A DNA stretch of 64,000 nt from Nostoc linckia FACHB-104 (GTDB lineage: Bacteria > Cyanobacteriota > Cyanobacteriia > Cyanobacteriales > Nostocaceae), in contig NZ_JACJQJ010000002.1 of NCBI RefSeq assembly GCF_014696615.1, positions 1-64,000 on the forward strand. The letters are read 5' to 3'. This document shows, in pieces, positions 57,072 to 64,000 of this stretch. The position numbers and the translations under genes are program-made. Position 1 is the stretch's first letter. The number at the start of each line of letters is the position of its first letter. Under the pieces are notes generated by a model. That model was not told the DNA's origin, made no database searches, and saw only the letters and a program-made list of their open reading frames with translations.

Positions 57072-58076
57072 CTACGCTGCTTCTCCTTCTTTGGGGGCTG
57101 AGTCTTGGATAGATTCTAAATTCTTTTCTTCTGTTGTTAATTGCAAAAACACATCTTCTAGGGTAGCGCTGACACGGCGCATTTCATGTAATGCAAATCC
57201 CGCACGGACTATTGTGGCGGCAATATCTTTTCCGGGTTCGGTTCCTGGTTGTGATATTACTCGTAAATAGGCGCGGTTTGCTGATACTGGGTGATGACTC
57301 CCAGACGTAGGAATTGATTCTACCAGACTCACACCAGATATGTTTTGCAATACTTGTTTTGCTAGGCTAGCTTCACCTTCAATTTCTAATTCATACCCAG
57401 AGCCACCTGTCAACTGTGTCATGAGATTTTCTGGTGTGTTGGTGGCGACGACTTTACCGCGATTAATAATGGCAACGCGGCTACAAGTCATGCTCACTTC
57501 TGGGAGAATGTGGGTAGAAAGAATAATGGTATGAGTTCCGGCGAGGCTTTTAATTAAATTCCGCACCTCGATAATTTGCCGCGGGTCGAGTCCTACCGTC
57601 GGTTCATCTAAAATAATCGCTGGTGGATCGTGGACGATCGCCTGAGCAATCCCCACTCTTTGACGGTATCCTTTAGACAGTTTGCGGATCAGTACCTTGC
57701 GCTTATCTTCTAAATTACACCGGGCGATCGCAGCTGTTACTTTATGATTGCGATCGCCTGCGGATACTCCTTTAATTCTGGCGACAAAATGCAAAAACCC
57801 CTCTACCGTCATATCTGGATATAACGGCGGCGTTTCTGGTAAATAACCAATTCGCTGACGTACAGATAGAGAATTTTCATGGACATCAAAGCCTGCAATC
57901 TTCGCTGTACCTTTGGTTGCGGGTAAATAACCAGCTAAAATCCGCATAGTCGTAGTTTTACCAGCGCCATTAGGGCCTAAGAACCCTAGAATTTCCCCAG
58001 GTTCGACATTAAAGGTCACATCAGTAATCGCTGGAGTCGAACCGTATATTTTACTTAGATGCTCAACTTCAATCAT
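57072..58076 (-). CDS. ABC transporter ATP-binding protein, GldA-like
   Basis: 334 residues. Walker A GPNGAGKTT (about 34), signature LSKGYRQRVGIAQAI, Walker B AIILDEPTVGLD and H-loop LSTHILPE. The C-terminal 90 residues are a typical ABC-2 ATPase extension. First gene of the ATPase-permease-GldG-DUF4340 unit. No energising partner other than these. Confidence 0.93.
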   Translation of the reverse strand: MIEVEHLSKIYGSTPAITDVTFNVEPGEILGFLGPNGAGKTTTMRILAGYLPATKGTAKIAGFDVHENSLSVRQRIGYLPETPPLYPDMTVEGFLHFVARIKGVSAGDRNHKVTAAIARCNLEDKRKVLIRKLSKGYRQRVGIAQAIVHDPPAIILDEPTVGLDPRQIIEVRNLIKSLAGTHTIILSTHILPEVSMTCSRVAIINRGKVVATNTPENLMTQLTGGSGYELEIEGEASLAKQVLQNISGVSLVESIPTSGSHHPVSANRAYLRVISQPGTEPGKDIAATIVRAGFALHEMRRVSATLEDVFLQLTTEEKNLESIQDSAPKEGEAA

Positions 58077-58133
58077 CAGTCTTGTAGCGATCGCGTTTTT
58101 ATAGAATACCCAACAATATTAGATCACGATGTT

Positions 58134-58250
58134 GGGAAAAGAGGGATTGGGGGGTGAGGATTGGGGATTGGGAAAAAGCAGGGGGGCAGGGAGCAGGGAG
58201 CATGGGGGAACAATCACAAACACCAATTACCAATTACCAATTACCCATCC
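58134..58250. repeat. short tandem repeat tracts
   Basis: GGGGATT-type and GGGAGCA heptamers, then CAATTAC heptamers. Upstream of the GldA-like gene, next to the 84-base repeats. Confidence 0.8.
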
Positions 58251-58288
58251 AATAAACAGAGTAATTGAGAAATCAATATATCCGTTTA

Positions 58289-58553
58289 CTTGCAGAAAAC
58301 ACGGAAATGAGTGCGTGATTTACCGAAATGAGGAGGCGTTAAGGCTTAACGAGTAAGCAATAAGGCATTTTGCTTGCGGAAAACACCAAAATGACTGCGT
58401 GATTTACTAAAATGAGGAGGCGTTAAGGCTTAACGAGTAAGTAATAAGGCATTTTGCTTGCGGAAAACACCAAAATGAGAAGGTAGTAAGGCATTTTGAG
58501 AAGGTGTTAAGGCTTAATGAGTAGGCAATAAGGCATTTTGCCTTCTAAACAGA
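58289..58553. repeat. 84-base tandem repeat upstream of the first TPR-CHAT gene
   Basis: Units begin with CTTGC(A/G)GAAAACAC at 58289, 58373 and 58457, a period of exactly 84 bases. Each contains AAATGAGGAGGCGTTAAGG and AAGGCATTTTG. The third copy is rearranged, with shorter internal duplications of AAGGCATTTTG and TTAAGGCTTAA. Confidence 0.88.
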
Positions 58554-58840
58554 CTAAAATAAGCCAGCAATTCAAAGTTTTGATAACTTAATTAGACTGT
58601 ATATGTTTTTTTAATGAAGTAGTGAGTGATGGCGATCGCAAAGGTAAGTCATCATCAAGCACCATAAATACAGAATTTTCAGGCATTTGCGACCAACATA
58701 TTTTTAAATAGCACCTCCGAGTTGTCTGTAGTAACGATTTTTATTTGCCATAACAAGTAATAAATAAGACTTGATACGCATTTTCTCGGATAACTCTCTC
58801 AAGTAAAATATTTGATAAAACTGATACAAGGTTGCAGCAG
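58554..58840. promoter_or_regulatory. duplicated upstream region of the first TPR-CHAT gene
   Basis: Matching blocks occur upstream of the second paralogue: TGTATATGTTTTTTT against TGTGTATGTTTTTTG, AGTAATGGCGATCGCAAGG against AGTGATGGCGATCGCAAAGG, AAGCACCAT against AAGCATCAT, and AGTAAAATATTTGATAAAA followed by GATACAAGGTTGC just before the ATG. The conservation suggests shared promoter or leader elements; no specific boxes are proven. Confidence 0.6.
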
Positions 58841-61800
58841 ATGCTCCAGCGGCTTTGGCTATTAATTAAGGATTTTATTCAGCAATTATCCGGCAATGAA
58901 CAGTCTAATTATCATTCTTTTACAGAAGAAAAACTAGCAGAAATACGCAGAGAATTGGAAGATACGGAGTATGAATCGTTATTTATCCAATTATTGGTAA
59001 GAGTCAATGATGAAGGCTGGAGTCGAGGACAAGTAAGAGGTTTTTTGGATGCAAATCGCATTAATCAGAAAAATTTAGCCAAATGGTTGCGTGGTTTTGG
59101 TGAAACCTTGTTAGCTTCGCCCAGAGAGAATGATGCGTTAGCGAGTCGGATAGTGCGCTTAGGGGAGTTGGGCGCTGGGGAAATTAGTGATGTTGCTTAT
59201 GATATTGGTGTGCGGTTATTAGGGTGGGGGAAAGCAACGAACCAGGTTTTTGTAGCATCTCGCCCAGCAGATGCAGAGGAAGCAAAGGAACAAGGGGACG
59301 CAGCAGCTTGGTTAAACCAAGGTAATCAACAATTAATGTATGGTGATTTTGCAGGTGCGATCGCCTCATTGAAAAAAGCTACTAAAATCAACCCTGACTT
59401 ACATACAGCTTGGTTCAACCAGGGAGCAGCATTTTATCAATTACAGCAATTTGAGCAAGTAATTATTGCTTGCGACAAAGCCATAAAAATCAAACCTGAT
59501 TTTTGCCAAGCTTGGTTTAATCGGGCTACAGCCCTAGAACACTTAGGAAGATTTGAGGAAGCAGTTACTTCATTAGAAACAGCCATAGAAGTAAAACCTG
59601 ACTTCTACCAAGCTTGGTACAAGCAAGCTGAAATTTTGAGTCAGTTAAAACGATTTGCGGAAGCGATCGCCTGTTGCGATCAAGCCACAAAAATTAAACC
59701 TGATTACTATCAAGCTTGGTTTTACTGGGGTTATCTACTCAATCAACAAGGGCAATTTGAACAAGCAATTATTTATTACGATACAGCTATAGCCATCAAA
59801 CCTGACTACTATCAAGCTTGGGTAAATCGAGGTGCAGCAATGCACGCCTTAAAGAAATTGCCAGCTACACTCAGCTCTTATGATAAAGCTATAGAAATTC
59901 AACCTCAAGCTTATCTAGCTTGGCACAATAAAGGCAATATTCTCACGGAATTGGAGCAGTTTGAGGAAGCGCTAAATGCATATAATCAAGCCGTAAAAAT
60001 TGAACCAAATTATTATCAAGCTTGGAATAACCGAGGTTTGGTATTAAGAAAATTGCAGCTATTTCAAGAATCAATTGCTGCTTACGATCGCGCTATAGCA
60101 ATCAAACCTTACAATGACTTGGCCTGGAATAACCGGGGGTTAACGCTGAGTGAGATGGGAGAATATAAAGCAGCGATCGCCTCTTATGATAAAGCTATCA
60201 AAATCAACCCTAACAATAAATTTGCCTGGAACAACCGAGGTACAGCCTTATCCGATCTCAAACAATTTGAAGAAGCGATCGCCTCATTTGACAAAGCTAT
60301 AGAAATCTCATTTGACTTTTATGAAGCTTGGCTAAACCGGGGTATGACAGCGGGAAATTCTGTGAATTGCGATCGGTTGCTGGCTTTGTTGAGTACAGTA
60401 ACTATACAAAATCCTCTGCTTAATCAGCGGGGTTATGAGGGAGAATTGGCAAGTTATGAGGAAGGGTTAAAGTACTGCTATCAACATACTCACCCAAAAG
60501 GTTGGGGAAAATTATATCAGGCAATAGGTAATGCTCTCTACTTCCGAGGGAGAGCAGATTCTCACCCCCGCAGCTATTGGTACAAAGCTGTTACCAACTA
60601 TAACGAAGCACTGAAAACTCTGACAGCAGAACATTTTCCCCATTTGCATCTAGAAGTATTACAGAATTTAATTCGCGTGCAGTTAAATTTGGGAGAAAAG
60701 GCTAAAGCTGAAGAACTCAAGCGACGGGGAACGGATATTTTGCGGCGTTTGTTGGATGAGTGCAAAAGTCCTGAAAAGAAAAAGCAGTTAGCTTTGAAGT
60801 TTGCAGGCTTTCAACAGTTGACTGTGGATTTAGCAGTGCAGTCAAGAAACTTGTCTACAGCCTTGGAATTAGCAGAACAGGGAAAAAATGCTTGTATGTC
60901 TTGGCTGCTAGATGGGTGGAGTGATAAATCTCCGCAATGGGTGCAGATGAAACAATTACTCAATCCCAATACTGCCATAGTTTATTGGCATCTCAGCCCA
61001 GCCGCTTTACATACTTTCATCTTGCAGTACAATACCCCATCACTCATTGTCTTAGAAACAACATCTCTAACACCAGTGCAACGCCTGCGTGATTTTGAAA
61101 GCTGGTTGAAAACTTGGAATGAACAATACGCTAATTATCGCCAAGGTAAAGACAAGCATAGTAAAGATGCAAAAACTTGGCGCGATAATTTACCCGCAAT
61201 GCTTAATAAATTGGCTGAAATTCTCGATATCAACGCTATTACTGCCCAAATCTCAGATATTACCCAGCTAATTCTGATTCCCCACCGCGACTTACACCGC
61301 TTTCCTCTCCAGGCGTTGTTTCCAAGAGAATTTACCATTAGCTATTTACCAAGCATTCAATTAGGCTTAATCTCCCAAACTCACAACGAAAATCAGGGAA
61401 GTAATCAGCATCAACTACTCAGTATCGAACATCCCAACAGCGCAGGTTATCCCGGACTAGAATTTGCTCAAGTTGAATCGGAAGCAATTTGTCGCATCTT
61501 TCCCCACAACACCCGCCAGCGTTCTGAGGAAGCGACAAAAGAAGCAGTCATTAATGCTTTGCCTCAAGGCTACGGTATTCTACACTTTAGCGGGCATGGC
61601 GAATATAACTTTCACAATCCAGCCTTATCTTACTTAGCGTTAGCAGCTAAAGATAAACTGACTCTCACAGATATCCGCGATTTTGATTTGCGAAGCTATC
61701 AACTTGTGAGTTTAGCTGCTTGCGAAACAGCGATTACAGGTAATCACACCATCACCACAGAATATGTTGGACTTGTCAGTGGTTTTATGAGTTGCGGTGT

Positions 61801-62137
61801 TGCTTCTGTTGTCAGTACCTTGTGGACTGTGGAATCAGCCGCTAGTGCTTTGGTGATGATTCAGTTTTACCAACGATTACAACAAGGTAAATCAAAGGTG
61901 GTGGCTTTAGCTGAAGCTACCCAATGGCTGCGGAATGTCACTCACGATGAACTAGCCGCATGGTATGCAGAGGAAATTGCTAAACTCCCAGAAGACGAAG
62001 GTATTTTGCGCCGTTTTTTATTACGTCATTTAAATAACCTTAAGAATCAACTAGAACCCATTAATCAACCCTATAATCACCCATACTTCTGGGCAGCTTT
62101 TACAATTACTGGTATCCTGCCACCATGCAAAATTTAA
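58841..62137 (+). CDS. TPR-CHAT protein (caspase-like protease)
   Basis: 1098 residues from the ATG at 58841; an earlier TTG (58832) is possible. The N-terminal domain (about 1-130) is predicted helical and is shared with the next gene. Then come ten full TPR units and a partial one (about 155-510), each beginning near AW-N-G. After a linker, the CHAT domain (about 700-1095) has the caspase-type dyad: His919 in HFSGHGEYN and Cys961 in AACETAIT. Such proteins cut a partner once TPR or adaptor parts sense a signal; the target is unknown. No defence partner is visible in this window. Confidence 0.93.
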   Translation: MLQRLWLLIKDFIQQLSGNEQSNYHSFTEEKLAEIRRELEDTEYESLFIQLLVRVNDEGWSRGQVRGFLDANRINQKNLAKWLRGFGETLLASPRENDALASRIVRLGELGAGEISDVAYDIGVRLLGWGKATNQVFVASRPADAEEAKEQGDAAAWLNQGNQQLMYGDFAGAIASLKKATKINPDLHTAWFNQGAAFYQLQQFEQVIIACDKAIKIKPDFCQAWFNRATALEHLGRFEEAVTSLETAIEVKPDFYQAWYKQAEILSQLKRFAEAIACCDQATKIKPDYYQAWFYWGYLLNQQGQFEQAIIYYDTAIAIKPDYYQAWVNRGAAMHALKKLPATLSSYDKAIEIQPQAYLAWHNKGNILTELEQFEEALNAYNQAVKIEPNYYQAWNNRGLVLRKLQLFQESIAAYDRAIAIKPYNDLAWNNRGLTLSEMGEYKAAIASYDKAIKINPNNKFAWNNRGTALSDLKQFEEAIASFDKAIEISFDFYEAWLNRGMTAGNSVNCDRLLALLSTVTIQNPLLNQRGYEGELASYEEGLKYCYQHTHPKGWGKLYQAIGNALYFRGRADSHPRSYWYKAVTNYNEALKTLTAEHFPHLHLEVLQNLIRVQLNLGEKAKAEELKRRGTDILRRLLDECKSPEKKKQLALKFAGFQQLTVDLAVQSRNLSTALELAEQGKNACMSWLLDGWSDKSPQWVQMKQLLNPNTAIVYWHLSPAALHTFILQYNTPSLIVLETTSLTPVQRLRDFESWLKTWNEQYANYRQGKDKHSKDAKTWRDNLPAMLNKLAEILDINAITAQISDITQLILIPHRDLHRFPLQALFPREFTISYLPSIQLGLISQTHNENQGSNQHQLLSIEHPNSAGYPGLEFAQVESEAICRIFPHNTRQRSEEATKEAVINALPQGYGILHFSGHGEYNFHNPALSYLALAAKDKLTLTDIRDFDLRSYQLVSLAACETAITGNHTITTEYVGLVSGFMSCGVASVVSTLWTVESAASALVMIQFYQRLQQGKSKVVALAEATQWLRNVTHDELAAWYAEEIAKLPEDEGILRRFLLRHLNNLKNQLEPINQPYNHPYFWAAFTITGILPPCKI

Positions 62138-62378
62138 ATCTATTGAAAATCTAGTTTTCCCGTGTCACTGTCTTCTCAATTTGAGACTCTGGAAAGTTTT
62201 CTGCACCACTAAGCTGTGTATGTTTTTTGACAAAATAAGGAGTAATGGCGATCGCAAGGGTCAGCGATCGCCAAGCATCATCAAAGATGTTAGCAACATG
62301 TTATTTGAGACGACAAGAATATTTTCAGCCAATCTCTAGAGTAAAATATTTGATAAAAGCGATACAAGGTTGCGGCAG
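62138..62378. promoter_or_regulatory. duplicated upstream region of the second TPR-CHAT gene
   Basis: 240 bases carrying the same blocks as upstream of the first gene (see 58554-58840), including a GGCGATCGCAAGG HIP1 block and a second HIP1 at about 62265. No gene of its own. Confidence 0.6.
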
Positions 62379-64000
62379 ATGCTCAAGTGGCTTTGGCAAT
62401 GGCTCAAAAGCTTAATTAAGCAATTATTTGGCAGAAAAAAGCCTATTTATCCGCCATTAGCAGCACAGAAAACCGGGGAAATACACCAAGAATGGACAGA
62501 TGCGGAGTATCATTCGTTATTTTTGCAATTGTTGGTGGGTATTAATAATGAAGACTGGAGTCGGGGACGGGTAAAAGCTTTTTTAGATGGAAACCGCATA
62601 AATCAGGCAAATTTTGTAGAGTGGTTGCGTGGTTTTGGTGAAAGGTTGGTAGCTTCACCGACAGTAAATGATGAGTTAGTACAGGGAATGGTGCGACTAA
62701 GTAATTTGAGTGTTGGTGCTGTTAGTTTTGTTGCCTATGAAATTGGTAGTCAGTTATTGAAACGAGAGGAAAAAACTAACCCCAGACTAGTAGAGTACGC
62801 ACAGGAAGAAACAACTGAGAAAGAAGTGATTGTTACCTCGGATCAGTTGTTGGTGATGATGCAGCAAGATGCTAATCTAGTCCAGCAAATTACCCAGCAG
62901 CTAGGAATTGAGACAAGCGATCCACAAGTAATTATGAAGGAGCTAATTAATCAATTAGCTGCTGATAAGTTGACGAATGCTGATGCACAATCCTATGTTA
63001 TTCAAGGTTTGAAGAATACTGATGCACAAGCTAATTTAATACAAGGCTTTCAGCAATATATGAATGGAGAGTTTAAAGGAGAGGTTGTAGCTTTTGAAAA
63101 ATCTATAGAATCTCAATTGAATTTTCACTATTTACCTGATGCTTGGTTTTTTAAAGCTGAAGCTTTAATTAGCTTGGGACTAATTGAAGAAGCCATTGCT
63201 TCTTGTGAAGAAGCAATAAGAATTAAACCTGACTATCACCAAGGTTGGAATTGGTTGGGTAGCGTGCAATGTGATTATTTGCAGCAATATGAACAAGCAG
63301 TAATTTCTTTTGATAAGGCTATAAAACTAAAATCAGATTTTTGTGAAGCCTGGATTAACAGAGCTGAAGCATTAAATAAATCAAAACGGTATGAAGAAGC
63401 TCTCATATCTTGCAACGAAGCACTAAAACTTGAATGTAATGATAAATATTACGAAATTTGGAATAAGCGAGGAATAGCTCTAAGTGGCTTAAACCGAGAA
63501 GAAGAAGCAATCGCCTCCTACGATAAAGCCTTAGAAATTAAGCTCGACTACCATCATCCCTGGCAAAACAGAGCTTCTGCTGCAATGTATTCAATCAGTT
63601 TCGATCCAGTACTGAGTTCTTTGAGTGCTATTGCCAAACAAAATCCCGCTCTCAACCAACGCGGTTATAATGGAGCGTTAGAAAGCTTTGAAGAAGGTTT
63701 AAAGTATTTTCAACAAGATACTCATCCAGAAGGCTACGGCATTTTGTATAAAGCACTGGGTTATACTCACTACTTGCGAGGACAAGGAGATACTTACCCC
63801 CACAGTTATTGGTACAAAGCTGTTAAAAGCTACAATAAGGCGTTAAAAACTCTTACAGCAGAAGATTTTCCGGAATTGCATTTAGAGATTTTAGAAGATT
63901 TAATTAGCCTTTGGTTGAATTTGGAAGAAACTGATAAAGCTGAAGAATTAAAGCGACAGGGAACAGATTTACTAAGGCGGTTGCTGGATGAGTGCAGAAG
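62379..64000 (+). CDS. second TPR-CHAT protein, 5' part only, cut by the window end
   Basis: Open from the ATG at 62379 to the last base, 540 codons without a stop. It begins MLKWLWQWLKSLIKQLFG, like the first paralogue. The shared N-terminal domain (about 30-130) has AEYHSLFLQLLVGINNEDWSRGRVKAFLDG and WLRGFGERLVAS. A segment absent from the first gene follows (about 145-225, including VTSDQLLVMMQQDANLVQQI), then about five TPR-like units (about 250-420), then the same pre-CHAT region, with QRGYNGALESFEEGLKYF and YPHSYWYKAVKSYN. The CHAT domain is expected beyond the window. Confidence 0.88.
   Translation, partial: MLKWLWQWLKSLIKQLFGRKKPIYPPLAAQKTGEIHQEWTDAEYHSLFLQLLVGINNEDWSRGRVKAFLDGNRINQANFVEWLRGFGERLVASPTVNDELVQGMVRLSNLSVGAVSFVAYEIGSQLLKREEKTNPRLVEYAQEETTEKEVIVTSDQLLVMMQQDANLVQQITQQLGIETSDPQVIMKELINQLAADKLTNADAQSYVIQGLKNTDAQANLIQGFQQYMNGEFKGEVVAFEKSIESQLNFHYLPDAWFFKAEALISLGLIEEAIASCEEAIRIKPDYHQGWNWLGSVQCDYLQQYEQAVISFDKAIKLKSDFCEAWINRAEALNKSKRYEEALISCNEALKLECNDKYYEIWNKRGIALSGLNREEEAIASYDKALEIKLDYHHPWQNRASAAMYSISFDPVLSSLSAIAKQNPALNQRGYNGALESFEEGLKYFQQDTHPEGYGILYKALGYTHYLRGQGDTYPHSYWYKAVKSYNKALKTLTAEDFPELHLEILEDLISLWLNLEETDKAEELKRQGTDLLRRLLDECR

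Overview
The window comes from a cyanobacterium, most likely a filamentous Nostocales member (Nostoc/Anabaena/Calothrix type). The evidence is the dense scatter of GCGATCGC (HIP1) octamers in genes and spacers, short tandem repeat tracts (GGGGATT, GGGTAAT, CCCCTGC and similar) in almost every long spacer, very large PAS/GAF sensor kinases, Rcp1-like response regulators, kinases with HRDxSPDN catalytic loops, and families typical of the phylum. The species cannot be fixed from sequence alone. I see no tRNA, rRNA or CRISPR array.

Layout. 0.5-9.2 kb: fused two-domain oligopeptide ABC ATPase, AAC(3)-type acetyltransferase, two tandem zinc-ribbon Ser/Thr kinases, AroH chorismate mutase and a short SppA protease. 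9.7-16.1 kb: envelope lipid genes (MlaE-type permease with DUF3119 partner, DUF3086 protein, PlsY) and an exporter-type ABC protein. 16.2-25.6 kb: a methyltransferase, a GNAT enzyme and a three-gene phosphorelay (cyanobacteriochrome-like kinase, receiver, hybrid kinase). 25.8-28.7 kb: YciI protein and pheT.

28.8-39.9 kb is the accessory part: exported proteins, an ISKra4-type transposon remnant, a sucrase/ferredoxin-like protein, unrecognised ORFs, a minisatellite, and two toxin-antitoxin pairs (Panacea/RelE-like and Phd/PIN) beside an unknown 211-residue protein. 39.9-46.7 kb: alaS, a small MITE-like element, a copper-chaperone-like HMA protein, a diguanylate cyclase and an AAA-less HEAGH protease. 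46.7-52.6 kb: a lone InsA-like zinc-ribbon/HTH protein and a second signalling operon (CBS-PASx6 kinase overlapping a REC-PAS kinase). 52.6-58.1 kb: purU and a gliding-type ABC cluster (ATPase, permease, GldG-like, DUF4340). 58.8-64 kb: two tandem TPR-CHAT proteins, the second cut by the window end.

The most interesting material is the TPR-CHAT tandem, whose upstream sequence is duplicated with the gene; the candidate cyanobacteriochrome relay; the paired zinc-ribbon kinases; a chorismate mutase whose catalytic Glu position reads Gln; and two unrelated loci whose tandem repeats both have an 84-base period.
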